Source: Diphasiastrum complanatum (taxonomy: Eukaryota; Streptophyta; Lycopodiopsida; Lycopodiales; Lycopodiaceae). From it: a DNA stretch of 64,000 bases. The stretch is taken from positions 61,625,472 to 61,689,471 of the forward strand of contig CM055100.1 in assembly GCA_029204225.1 (NCBI GenBank). Direction: 5' to 3'. The notes beneath the pieces were generated by a model. The model was not told the origin of the DNA. It saw nothing but the letters and a program-made list of their open reading frames with translations, and did no database searches. The position numbers and the translations under genes were made by a program. This document shows positions 1-10,171 of the stretch, piece after piece; positions within the stretch are counted from its first letter, which is position 1; every line of letters starts with the position of its first letter.

Positions 1-143
1 GCACATACTTGCATCCATGAACAGAATAAATCGGTACACAATCTAACTATATGTCACTACAATGTATGTGTTTTTTTTAAAATAATGCAATGTAGATTAT
101 GATAAGTATCATACTTTTTAAACTTAAAACAAATGTATTTTGC

Positions 144-897
144 AGTTTGAATGAGATTGGGGTGATTAAGACAGACCTAAAGGATCAACTATACAATGTT
201 AGGCGAGTGGCAGAGTGCAATACAGAATATAAAAAATGTTTTACTGAAGAAGAGTTGCAAGAAATTGAAAAGATTCGGGCAGGAGAGGAAAAAAGGGAAA
301 TGCTCTTTGGTATCCACACAGTCGCTACATGCTAGCAAGGGGTTTATTTGAGGTACTTGTCTTATTTTAATTGCATTTTGTTTTTTTATAACATTGTGTT
401 TGATCTGTATTATTTTAATTGCATTTTGATTTGTTATGTCGTGTACTTGTGAAATCATTTTTGGGTAGAATGATGTCAATAGAGATTTGGCTGAAGCGCG
501 GGAGAAACATGACGCAATGAAAGATAATTCAAAAAAGGGAAAGAGCTTAAAAGATGCCCAAAGTGGTGTCGTCATGAAATGGTCCACAAATATGTCGAAA
601 ATGTTGGGAATTGTTAATCCCTCGCTTGGAGAAGTTTGGTTTGAAAGGGTGACAACGATGGATGTGGGGGGCACTAGTTTTTCTATGGGCCTCAAAAAAC
701 TACATTCGTTGAGATGTGCAAATGTGGCAAATGAAACACGAAATACGTGGTTGGCTATGGCAATAGGACCGATGAGAGGGCAATTTATTCCCGGAGGTGA
801 CAGGGACTTTCGCCTGTGGGTGGTGAAAGAGACATGGTTTACAAATCTAGTGGTCCAAGCAAAACTTGTCTTGGCTATGCTACGTGAGCTCGTTATG
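144..897 (+). pseudogene. Hypothetical host-gene exons left of the retrotransposon nest
   Basis: Two open stretches look like exons of an unrecognised plant gene. The first begins after a TTTTGCAG acceptor near 144 and encodes a charged helical segment containing FTEEELQEIEKIRAGEE. The second follows an acceptor-like GGGTAG near 470 and runs in frame from about 471 to a TAA at 898, starting with a charged segment around the M at 487 and later including a segment like GPMRGQFIPGGDRDF. The reading frame ends at GTTATGTAA, where GTAATT could instead be a splice donor. The 38-kb repeat nest starts 113 bp later, and a methyltransferase-like gene on the same strand resumes beyond it, so these may be upstream exons of that gene. 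This link is inference; the products share no motif I can name. No function is claimed. Confidence 0.35.
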
Positions 898-1010
898 TAA
901 TTAGTGCAACTTGAACATGCATCTATGTGAAAGCCAATTTGTGTGCTTATCTTTTTTTCTTTTGTTCAATTTCACTATGTTATATTTGTATGCCAGTTTA
1001 AATAGTATGT

Positions 1011-1359
1011 TGTAGGTTGATATTCCCTGCAAATATTCTAGCCATATGGTAATTCAAGTTAGCTCAAGTCATATAATTAAAGCAGCTCTAGCTTAGGTCC
1101 ATTGGGGGTCTGTCCCATGGAACCTAGCTTATATATATAAGTCACATGGTCCATTGGGGTTTGTCCCATGGAACCTTTTGTAAGTCATTTAGTTCTATAC
1201 TTATTTACTATGGCTTGTAAATTAACTAAATTATCAGATTTCGAGTTTTTGACGGTTCTTTGTAAAACAAGGGCCTCCAAGTATAAGTCAATGTGGAGAG
1301 CTCATTTGTAGGTGAACACTTGTAGAGAAATTCTACATTTTGGATCTTCCCATCTCTCT
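1011..1359 (+). repeat. Left LTR-like repeat of element A
   Basis: This copy matches 39102-39451 along its length. It contains a TATA-like run, TTATATATATAAG, near 1130. That run sits between two copies of a 30-bp direct repeat (GGTCCATTGGGG followed by TCCCATGGAACC) at about 1097-1126 and 1149-1178. The repeat ends where the LTR of copia element C starts at 1360. Confidence 0.6.
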
Positions 1360-1669
1360 TGTGTCTTAATCCTAGATACGGTCAAGAATACAGCCCCATC
1401 CGTGTTTTGTCAAGAATTAAATATGCAACATCAAGCATTCACCATAAGCAATCACCACAAGAAGGCGGAAGAAGAACACGTACTGTCACTCTATCACACA
1501 AACTCATACAGAATGTAAAATGTACAAATAAACCCTAAACCCTAATAGAGATAGAAAACCTACGAGTAGACTAATAGACTAGCCTACGGCTATTGACAGC
1601 TGGTCACACCTGTCAACATTAATGTGCATCGTAAACAAGAATATTGAACTTTATCATTGATTTCTAACA
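1360..1669 (-). repeat. 3' LTR of copia element C
   Basis: On the minus strand this begins TGTTAGAAATCAATG directly after a polypurine run (GAGGGAGAG, plus-strand 1670-1682) that follows the end of the RNase H coding region, and it ends GACACA. TGT...ACA termini and a length of about 310 bp fit a copia LTR. No second copy is present in the window. Confidence 0.65.
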
Positions 1670-2327
1670 CTCTCCCTCAATGATAAAATTACATTTTTCT
1701 ATCCCTAATAGAGTACGAAACCTCTCAAATTTACATCTACCTAATGACTTAGTAAAAATATCTGCCTTTTGATCTTCAAATTTACAAAAAACAAGATCAA
1801 TGGCTCCATCACGAATTTTCTCTCGAACAAAATGGTAGTGTATTTCGATGTGCTTGGTTCGAGCATGTAAAACTGGATTTTTGGCAAGGTGAATGCAACT
1901 TTGATTATCGCAAGATATAGTAGTCGCATCCACCTGTGGTTGACCTAAATCCACAAGCAATCTTCGTAACCATACCGCTTCTTGTGTAGCATTGCTGAGT
2001 GTTTGATATTCAGCTTCCGTCGATGATAAGGCTACTGTAGGTTGCTTTTTGCTGCTCTATGAAATTGCAGCTGTACCATAACTGAATGTATGACCACTTG
2101 TAGATCTTCTGTCAACAATATTATCTGCCCAATCGGCATCTCTATAACCCACCAACATTGGCGTTTCAGGCTGATCATACTTCAAACCAAAATTCAATGT
2201 CCCTCGAATGTATCTAAGAATACGTTTAGCAGACTTCTAGTGTGCTTGACTAGGATCTTGCATAAATTGACTAACAACACCAACAACATAAGAAATATCA
2301 GGTCGTGTGTGTGTCAAATAAATCAAA
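1664..2327 (-). pseudogene. Copia RNase H and Pol C-terminus of element C
   Basis: Minus-strand frames carry the copia RNase H signature: LSSTEAEYQ, then SCDNQSCIHLAKNPV, then ARTKHIEIHYHFVRE, ending with KADIFTKSLGRCKFERFR. RNase H would degrade the RNA strand during reverse transcription. At least two tryptophan codons have become TAG (in the segments before KSAKRILRY and SSKKQ). The upstream end is cut by B at 2328-2332, and the missing RT part resumes at 7894. The terminal stop lies inside the LTR. Not functional. Confidence 0.9.
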
Positions 2328-2332
2328 CTACC
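2328..2332. repeat. Left target-site duplication of element B (CTACC)
   Basis: CTACC here is repeated exactly at 7889-7893 on the other side of B. This five-base duplication proves insertion of B into element C. Confidence 0.95.
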
Positions 2333-2979
2333 TGTGAAAATTGTCAACATTTCCTTGTCTAGTTTTAGGCCAAAATTGCTAAAAATGGCACATAGTTTAG
2401 GATCTGACTTTTCACACGTGTGAAACAGGTCTAGATATTTTTAGTAAGTGTATTTTTTCAGTATGAAGAAGTGTCAAACTTCAAGACCTTTGAAATGAGT
2501 CCATTTTCATGTATTTTGGACATATATGCCAATTTTACCTATATAGGGCATATTTTAGGTAAGGAGGGTCTAGAGAGAGGAGAGAGAGTCATCTCTCTCA
2601 GCTATATATAGCAGGTAGGCCGTGGAGAAACAGGTTGGAGCAGATCCATTGTATTCATTTGCTTGATGAGAGATTTTTCTATTGGGTTCTCCTTCCATTG
2701 TTGGCATTGTGTAGTGATTGAGTTCAAGCTTTGTGTATATGATCTTAGGTGCTTTCCAAAAGTGGTAGGCTGATGTATTATGGACTGTATAATGCTATTT
2801 TGGGCCGCACTTGATGTTTATGGAAGTTTCCATTTGTGATAAATGCTTTTTGATCAAGTTCTTTGCATTCTAGGTAGCATAGAATGTGTTGCCAATTCCT
2901 AGCTTATGTAGTTTGGAGTGCAAGCATTCAAGCCAATGATCTTGGAGTTTAGATCCACTTAGGATCTGTATTTTTCACA
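2333..2979 (+). repeat. 5' LTR of element B
   Basis: Runs from TGTGAAAATTGTCAAC to TTTTTCACA. It matches 7243-7888 with four base differences and one T indel. A TATA-like CTATATATAG near 2602 is a plausible promoter core, followed about 25 bases later by a likely transcription start region. Confidence 0.95.
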
Positions 2980-2994
2980 TGGTATCAGAGCTGG
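2980..2994 (+). other. Primer-binding site of element B (tRNA-iMet)
   Basis: TGGTATCAGAGCTGG directly abuts the 5' LTR. It is complementary to the 3' end of plant initiator methionine tRNA, the usual primer for copia-type reverse transcription. Confidence 0.95.
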
Positions 2995-4087
2995 TTGGCT
3001 TCTATTCATAGTAAGTATTCCATTTTTGGTGATATTTGGATGTTTGATCAAGTTCTAGCATGATTTTGCATTGCTTTGTTGATCAAATCTTACTAACCTT
3101 TGTTTTGTGAGTTGAACTTGTGGATCAAAAGCATATTTCAGGTCTATTGAAGATCAGAGGCTGAAAAGAAACTATTTTGGATCAGATCATAACACCTAAT
3201 CATTTGTTGATTGTGAGGCTTGTGCATATTCAATACTAACAATGTTCTTTTCAATCCTATTGTTGACAATCTCCATTCTTGGATGAACACTCTCCTTAAG
3301 TGGATGAAACTTCTCCTTAAGTGGATGACAAATGCTCTTTTGATTGAGTTGTAATTCTCCTAAAGGCTGAGCAAAGCTCCCATTTGGATGAAAGATCCCC
3401 TTTTTTGGGTGAACATATTGTAAGCTCCATTGTGAAGAGCATATTGTAAAGATTGTCATCAATTTTGGCATAAATTTTGGTGTACTTTGTTGAGCATGTA
3501 AGTAACTCTCCTTATGTAATTTGATTGGAGCATTTGCTGGAAGGTGTTAACCATTATGCAAATGTGTTTTCAGGTTCTTAACAGGTTGAGGAACATTCTC
3601 ATGTGAAGTGATCTTAGATCTACATCTAAACACCAAATTTTGACAAGATAGTGAAGCTAGTCTTGTGATTCACTAAGTGTGCTCATTCATTCACCTCTAA
3701 ATCTTGTATTTATCACTTGCTGGAGTTTATAAACTTTTAGAAGTGTGGTTTACATGTGGTTTTACAGGTTGAATCAATATCTTAGTGTGGTGATCATATG
3801 TTGATCAAGTTTGTTCATTACTAGGTAATTTTGGCATCCTAGTTTTGGGTATTTTCTAAGAATGCAAGTAACTCTTCACACCATAACTTGATTTGGTCAC
3901 TTGCTGGAAAGTTTGAGAGCTTAAGCAAGAGTGTGTTCAGGTTGGTTTGAGTTTGTAATCCATTCTTAGTGTGTGCAAAGTGTTGCATGTGTTTCAATCT
4001 TCCTTTCTATGCTTGAAAGCCAAATAGTTTCAAGATAGAGGTCATTTAGGGTTCTAAATCTTTTAAGATCTTCTCCTTCTTCATTTA
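2995..4087 (+). other. Long untranslated leader of element B
   Basis: About 1.1 kb without a convincing ORF. It contains three degenerate repeats (starting near 3496, 3714 and 3865) sharing phrases such as AAGTAACTCT, CACTTGCTGGA and TTCAGGTT, and a shorter repeat of CTCCTTAAGTGGATGA near 3292-3330. Its position fits a packaging or dimerisation region, but that role is inferred. Confidence 0.6.
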
Positions 4088-7000
4088 TTGAGAGAAAGGA
4101 GAGTGCTAGGTGCATTAGAACAGAGCCTAAGGACACAAGAAGATTTTAGCATCATGACATCCAATGGTGGAATCATGTTGGAAGCTAAAGAGAGGTTAAA
4201 CTCTACAAACTATTCAACTTGGAAAGTGAGGATGGAGTCTTTACTAGAGTTGAATGAGCTAATGGATATAGTTGTGGGAATTGAAGAAAGACCTCTAATT
4301 CTTCAAGAGCAACTAAATTTTGATAGAAGGGCTAAAAGAGCCTTACATATCATAAAGATGAATGTTACCAATGAACTTCTTAAAGAAGTTGGTAAATGTA
4401 CTTCTTCAAGTGAAGCATGGAATGCTTTGAAGAAGATCTATGAGTCCAAATCCACATCTAGGGTTCTCACCCTAAGAAGGCAAATCTTCCAAAGTTGTCA
4501 AAGAGAGGGAGAGAGTGCACATTCATTTGTCTTGAAGGTTAAATCCTTGAATGATGATCTAGCATGCATAGATGAAAGCATAAAGGATGGGGAACTAGTT
4601 CAAGTCATGTTGAATGGTTTGCTTGATGAACATTCTAACCTTGTACAATGCTTTGCTATACAAAAGTCCTTGCCAAGTGTCAATGACTTGCAAGAGATCT
4701 TGGTGGCTGAAGAGCATAGGTTGCAAGCCAAAGGTGGTGGTGCATCAACACAAGGTGGAGATGAAGAAGCTCTTTTCACAAAGGGCAAGTTCAAAGGCAA
4801 GTGGTCCAAGCAAGGTAGTTTGGAGCATGGAAAGCATTCTTCTTCTTTGCAAAGTAGGAAGCAAGATAAGTCCAAGTTCAAATGTTTTTATTGTGGAGTG
4901 AAAGGACATTTTGCAAATGAATGCCATAAGAAACAAAATGCTAGATCTAGGTTGAGATCTAATGTACTTCTTGGAGATGATAATTGTTGTGCTAACTTGG
5001 CAAGCTTTGGTGAATCTATGGTCAATTTTTTGGATCCATTGGATCTTGAAGATGGACTAGTGCTACCTACTAGTCAAATGGAGTCATGTGGTGCTAAATT
5101 AGTATCATGTTTGAACTCTTCTACTCATAGATTTTCAAGTCTTGGTGGCTCTTCAATGGAACTAGATGGCAAGTGCAAAAATGGAAAAGGTAAGGAAGGA
5201 GCTAACTTCATCAATGGAGTTGATGAAGATTCTTCTTTGGAAGTGATTGTTGCTAATGACTTGTTTGTTCATATGGAAAAAGATGGAGATGCTAAGTGTC
5301 ATTCTTTGCAAGAAGATGGTTGTTCTTCTAATTCTTTTCATATTGATGTATGTAATCATGTGGGAAAAGATGATGGTGCTTTGAGCATGCTTGAAGGAAA
5401 TGGTTCTTTTACATCTTTTTGTGATAAAGTCATTTGTGCAACAAGTGGTGTCACATTTCTTCATAAAAAGAGTAGATCAAAGGTTTCTATCATGAGACTT
5501 GGTGAGGGAGATCACAAGTCAAAAGGAAGAGAAGTATGTGAAGTGTTCAAAGTAGGATGTACTTTGAATGATGTTTTTATGAACGATAGTGAGGAAGAAT
5601 CATTACCATATGACTCATTACCTAAATCATTGAGTAGAAGTTCATGTTTGAAAAGAGAGAGTACTTCAATCACTCTTATGTTGAAGGTACTAAGGATTCT
5701 TTTCTTGGCTTCTAATATTCAAGAGTCTTCTACTTCTTATGGTGCAACTATCAAGAGGGAGGTTTCTAACTTTTGTGGTGCTAGCATTAAGAGGGAGTCT
5801 TGTGAAGGAAAGGGCAATGGAAGAGTGGTTCTTGGGAAGATCCAAAGCATGGATCTAACATCTCTTCATCAACTCAAAGCATTCTATGATTGTGGTGGAT
5901 TGTTCATTCATGGTCAAGATGGCAAAAGGTTGGTTGAAGAAGACTACATGGAGCAACTCAAGTGGCAACTTCTTCAAGGCAAGGGAGATATCATTGGTGA
6001 GCTTATTGAGGTTTGTTATGAACTCAAGAGGGCTGTTTTGATTAGGTTTGATACTCATCTTCACCTACTCTACTTCATGTTAAATGGAAATGTTGGAATC
6101 TATCTTTTGGTTTATGATGGTGGCATTGTTTTCACTAACTATAGTGAAGGGTCAAATTTGAGCATTGATGAGATCTTGTGGGATCTTAATCATGTGTTTG
6201 AGAGGGAGTATCTTCAGAGTTTCAGATCTGAAGATGTTCACATATGCAAGATCTTTGATGTCTTATTGGAAGATCAAGAGGTTGATCTTGGATTGCTTCA
6301 TCAACACCAAGAGACAAGTGGCAATTCGAAGCTAGTGAAAAGCATCAAAGAAGAGACAAATGGTCAAGGCATTTTGGATCTGTTTTTACAGGTTCTTGAA
6401 GGTTCAAGTAAGGTCTTTGGAGCTGCAAGGAAGTGTCTTCTTACTCTACCTCACTTGCCTAATCTCATGTATGAACATTGTTATGTCAATGTGTTGAAAT
6501 TGTCAAATTTCAATAAAACTAGTTCCATAGTTTTGCATCCTTTGGATCTTGGAGATGGAATAGTTATCATTGCTGGTTTGTATGATCAAGTACATGAATT
6601 CATTCAGATCTTGAAAGGTATTGAAGTGGTCAATATGTTTTCTTTTGAACAAAGTTCAAGATCTAGTATTCTAGTGTTGGCAAATTGGCAACTTGTTGAC
6701 GTTGTAGGATCAAGCGTTGTGTGCAAATCTTGTGGAGGTACTTCAAGTATTTCAAGTTCAGGTTTTGGTCATTCAAATGGAGTAGGGAACACATCTTTTT
6801 GGCATTCATTCACTCAAAGGCTTTCATGGATTGAAGATCTACAAAGGCAAGGTGGTGATGGAAGTTCATTCATGGAGATACATGTTGCATTCACTATATG
6901 TATAGTGAAATGTGGAGGAGGCATGCAAACACTTGTTGATCACTTTCATTTACAACTTGTTTGCTGCTATTTTACAGAGAAACCAGAGATGGATACATGG

Positions 7001-7228
7001 AGGAATTCATTAATTGAGATTCTATGTTCTTTTACATGTACCATTTTTATGATTCTATGTAAAATTGATGTAAGAAATAGTGAAGCATCCTATATGGACA
7101 CTATTATCTATATCAATTATGTTGTGTCCTATTTTGTACATATTAGGATCCTTGAGAAGAGATCTATTCTGATGATGGAGATCATTCTTAAGTTGGAACA
7201 AAGTAGTGTTGTAAAACTAGCAAGTTAA
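4088..7228 (+). CDS. gag: Element B single ORF: copia Gag with a long unrecognised C-terminal region
   Basis: Uninterrupted 1046-residue protein. A better Gag start may be Met23 (4154), since the copia Gag signature (LNSTNYSTWKVRMESLL) follows closely. A UBN2-like Gag core spans roughly residues 30-220, then a basic stretch and one CCHC zinc knuckle (Cys266, Cys269, His274, Cys279) for RNA binding. Gag would form the capsid that packages element RNA. Residues from about 290 to 1046 resemble nothing I recognise: Ser- and Asp-rich at first, then a segment rich in Leu and Ile. None of the copia protease DSGA, integrase D,D35E, RT YVDD or RNase H motifs is present. That the frame stayed open over 3.1 kb argues for recent selection or a very recent origin. 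The tail could be captured or highly diverged sequence. Confidence 0.85.
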   Translation: MRERRVLGALEQSLRTQEDFSIMTSNGGIMLEAKERLNSTNYSTWKVRMESLLELNELMDIVVGIEERPLILQEQLNFDRRAKRALHIIKMNVTNELLKEVGKCTSSSEAWNALKKIYESKSTSRVLTLRRQIFQSCQREGESAHSFVLKVKSLNDDLACIDESIKDGELVQVMLNGLLDEHSNLVQCFAIQKSLPSVNDLQEILVAEEHRLQAKGGGASTQGGDEEALFTKGKFKGKWSKQGSLEHGKHSSSLQSRKQDKSKFKCFYCGVKGHFANECHKKQNARSRLRSNVLLGDDNCCANLASFGESMVNFLDPLDLEDGLVLPTSQMESCGAKLVSCLNSSTHRFSSLGGSSMELDGKCKNGKGKEGANFINGVDEDSSLEVIVANDLFVHMEKDGDAKCHSLQEDGCSSNSFHIDVCNHVGKDDGALSMLEGNGSFTSFCDKVICATSGVTFLHKKSRSKVSIMRLGEGDHKSKGREVCEVFKVGCTLNDVFMNDSEEESLPYDSLPKSLSRSSCLKRESTSITLMLKVLRILFLASNIQESSTSYGATIKREVSNFCGASIKRESCEGKGNGRVVLGKIQSMDLTSLHQLKAFYDCGGLFIHGQDGKRLVEEDYMEQLKWQLLQGKGDIIGELIEVCYELKRAVLIRFDTHLHLLYFMLNGNVGIYLLVYDGGIVFTNYSEGSNLSIDEILWDLNHVFEREYLQSFRSEDVHICKIFDVLLEDQEVDLGLLHQHQETSGNSKLVKSIKEETNGQGILDLFLQVLEGSSKVFGAARKCLLTLPHLPNLMYEHCYVNVLKLSNFNKTSSIVLHPLDLGDGIVIIAGLYDQVHEFIQILKGIEVVNMFSFEQSSRSSILVLANWQLVDVVGSSVVCKSCGGTSSISSSGFGHSNGVGNTSFWHSFTQRLSWIEDLQRQGGDGSSFMEIHVAFTICIVKCGGGMQTLVDHFHLQLVCCYFTEKPEMDTWRNSLIEILCSFTCTIFMILCKIDVRNSEASYMDTIIYINYVVSYFVHIRILEKRSILMMEIILKLEQSSVVKLAS

Positions 7229-7231
7229 GTT

Positions 7232-7242
7232 GAAGAGGGAGT
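7232..7242 (+). other. Polypurine tract of element B
   Basis: TGAAGAGGGAG directly precedes the 3' LTR. The purine run primes plus-strand DNA synthesis in LTR elements. Confidence 0.85.
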
Positions 7243-7888
7243 GTGAAAATTGTCAACATTTCCTTGTCTAGTTTTAGGCCAAAATTGCTAAAAATGGCAC
7301 ATAGTTTAGGATCTGACTTTTCACACGTGTGAAACAGGTCTAGATATTTTTAGTAAGTGTATTTTTTCAGTATGAAGAAGTGTCAAACTTCAAGACCTTC
7401 GAAATGAGTCCATTTTCATGTATTTTGGACATATATGCCAATTTTACCTATATAGGGCATATTTTAGGTAAGGAGGGTCTAGAGAGAGGAGAGAGAGTCA
7501 TCTCTCTCAGCTATATATAGCAGGTAGGCCGTGGAGAAACAGGTTGGAGCAGATCCATTGTATTCATTTGCTTAATGAGAGATTTTTCTATTGGGTTCTC
7601 CTTCCATTGTTGGCATTGTGTAGTGATTGAGTTCAAGCTTTGTGTGTATGATCTTAGGTGCCTTCCAAAAGTGGTAGGCTGATGTATTATGGACTGTATA
7701 ATGCTATTTTGGGCCGCACTTGATGTTTATGGAAGTTTCCATTTGTGATAAATGCTTTTTGATCAAGTTCTTTGCATTCTAGGTAGCATAGAATGTGTTG
7801 CCAATTCCTAGCTTATGTAGTTTGGAGTGCAAGCATTCAAGCCAATGATCTTGGAGTTTAGATCCACTTAGGATCTGTATTTTTCACA
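7243..7888 (+). repeat. 3' LTR of element B
   Basis: Near-identical to 2333-2979, one base shorter because of a missing T near its start. It is followed by the CTACC duplication at 7889-7893 and then by the resumed RT sequence of element C. Confidence 0.95.
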
Positions 7889-7893
7889 CTACC

Positions 7894-8762
7894 CACCAGC
7901 TGTCTATACAAATAAGCATCCACTTTCTCAGATTCATCATATGCAGTAAGCTTCATGTTGACATCCATAAGTGTACTCAAAGGCTTACAATCTTGCATAT
8001 TGAACTTATAAAGCAAATCTCGTGCATATTTGCTTTGTGTAAGAAAGACCATGTCTTCCTTTTGCCATACATCAATGCCAAGACAATAGTGCATCAATCC
8101 TAGATCACTCATGTCAAAAGCTTTGGAAAGATTTGATTTTATTTCACCAATTAAGCTCTCATTACTTCCTGTAATAATTAAATCATCCACGTACAACACA
8201 ATGAACACTATATCTGAATCTTGCCTTAGAATGTAAAGATTAGGATCAACATCACTCTCTATCATTCCCCTTCGCTTGAAGTGTTTATCAATGCAAGAGT
8301 ACCACGCCCGTGGTGCTTGCTTCAATCCATAAATGGCTTTGTTGAGCTTACAAACAAGATGCTCTCTCCCTGGCTCAACAAATCCTTGAGGTTGTACTAA
8401 GTACACCTCTTCATCCAGCACTCCATTAAGAAAAGCAGATTTAACATCCATTTGCTGGATCTTCCAACCATAGAAAGCAGAAATGGCAATGATAGAACGT
8501 ATAGTTACCATCTTAGCTACGGGTGCGAAGGTTTATTCAAAATCAATACCTTCCTGCTGCTCAAATCCTCTCGCAACCAATTGTGCTTTATACTTGTTGA
8601 GTTGCCCATCAGCTCTATATTTGATCTTGTATATCCATTTGCAAGTGATAGGCATCTTACCATCAGGTAGCTCAACCAAGTTCCACGTCCTATTTTTTGA
8701 TATAGCTTCCATTTCTGTTTCCATAGTTTCATGCCACTCCTTGTGCTCCTTTGCTTTATCAA
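7894..8762 (-). pseudogene. Copia reverse transcriptase of element C
   Basis: Minus-strand RT domain from CKWIYKIKYRADG and YKAQLVARGFEQ through QMDVKSAFLNG, YGLKQAPRAWY and the intact catalytic LYVDDLIITGS to SKYARDLLYKF. It would copy element RNA into DNA. A stop splits the domain where EGIDFE should continue into TFAPVAK. Its 3' end (RQLVGS) is cut by B, and the remaining part lies at 1664-2327. The catalytic motif survives but the reading frame does not. Confidence 0.92.
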
Positions 8763-8950
8763 AGGTTTTTGGTTCCTAAGCCTTGAGCACAGAACCCATT
8801 AGGGCTAGATTCATCTCTAATCTTGCAGGAGGTTTTCGATTTCTACTTGATCTTCTAAGCTCTCCCTGCTCACTTGATTCGGGAGTATCTCCCTTTTAAG
8901 CATCACTTGTTACTGACAAGTACCACTTAGGCACTCTCCTAGGAATCTCA

Positions 8951-10171
8951 TTATTGACCCTGTCTTGTCTCTTCCATATCGACACCAACTTCTTTCTTCA
9001 CTTGCATTTTAGCTTTATCATCAAAGAGATCAATTGTCAATTTTATTTGGTCATTTTGACCCATCTCATCAAAAGTAGCATCTCTAGAAATCACGATCTT
9101 TTGTGCATCTGTGTCATACATCTTGTATGCCTTGGCTCTTTCATCATATCCAAGGAAAATACACTTAACAGTTTTTGCATCCAGCTTCTTTCGTTTTTCA
9201 TCAGATACATGAGCGTAAGCATTACAACCAAATATTCGTAAATGAGAAACATTAGGTTTCTTTCCAGTAAAAGCTTCGTAAGGTGTCTTACCCTCCACAG
9301 ACTTCGTAGGACACCGATTCAAGATATGAGTAGCTGTGTTGCATGCTTCTGCCCAAAAAGTATTTGGCAAACCCTTGCTCTTAAGCATTGTCGTAGCCAT
9401 CTCCACAATGGATCTATTTTTTCATTCTGCAACTCCGTTCTGTTGTGGTGAATAGGGTGTAGTTGTTTGCCTCTTGATCCCCTGATCCTTGCAAAAATTT
9501 ATAAACTCTGTTGAAAAATACTCACCGCCACCATCTGATCTGAGGGTCTTAATATAACAACCTGTTTGTTTTTCAACTAGAGCCTTGAACTCTCTAAACT
9601 TGGCAAAAGCATCAGATTTCTTGCTTATGAAATAAATCCAGATATGTCTACTATAGTCATCAATGAATGTGATGAAATAGTAACAACCACTAATGGACCT
9701 AGTTTGTATTGGTCCACACAAATCACTATGAACAAGATCAAGAATGCCATTGGCTCTTCTTGCTCTATCTTTGGGAAATCTCTCTCTATGTTGTTTTCCC
9801 AAAATGCAACCCTCATGAATTTTTCCTTCAAAAGAGATATCAGGCAATCCAACAACTAGATTACCTCTTTCAAGGATTTTCAAGCTTTGAGCACTGATAT
9901 GACCAAACCTTTGATGCCAAAGATCACTTCGACTATCAACAATGCTTACTATAGCTTGAGTAAAAGATCTTGCATTCAATTTGTAGAGTCGATTCCCGTT
10001 GACTCTAGCTCCTGTAGCAATCACTTTGTAGTGATTCTTGATGTCTTTGACAAGACATTTGTCACTGTCAAACTCAACCTTGAGTTGTTGATCAGCCATC
10101 GTCCGAACAGATAGTAGATTGTTAGCTAAGATAGGGCAATTTGCCATCAGCTTGTCCAATTTCATCACCAT
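8951..10171 (-). pseudogene. Copia integrase of element C
   Basis: Minus-strand frames hold the GAG-pre-integrase segment ([10 protein letters not shown], then CILGKQ), the catalytic core with its D,D,E residues in [18 protein letters not shown] and [10 protein letters not shown], and a C-terminal region with LNRCPTKSV and KCIFLGYDERAKAYK. Integrase joins element cDNA to host DNA. A stop directly after NGVAE (CGA to TGA) separates the two open parts at about 9420. No other defect is obvious in the core. Confidence 0.92.

Larger units (their letters stand above)
2333..7888 (+). mobile_element. Element B: young gag-only LTR retrotransposon (TR-GAG type)
   Basis: A structurally complete element of 5.56 kb. 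It has two LTRs (647 and 646 bp) beginning TGTGAAAA and ending TTTTTCACA, a perfect PBS after the left LTR, a polypurine tract before the right LTR, and a perfect CTACC duplication. Between them is a long leader and a single ORF of 1046 codons with a copia Gag domain but no protease, integrase, RT or RNase H motif. Such elements must borrow enzymes from an autonomous partner. The LTRs differ by four substitutions and one single-base indel, so the insertion is recent compared with its host C. Confidence 0.95.

Noticed and set aside
189-695. Minus-strand ORF of 168 codons
   Set aside because: It crosses the exon and intron pattern of the plus-strand frames and has no recognisable motif.
4600-4936. 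Overlapping short ORFs on both strands inside the B Gag
   Set aside because: Shadow frames of the 1046-codon ORF with no independent support.
8452-8779. Plus-strand ORFs opposite the C reverse transcriptase
   Set aside because: Antisense shadows of a clear RT domain.
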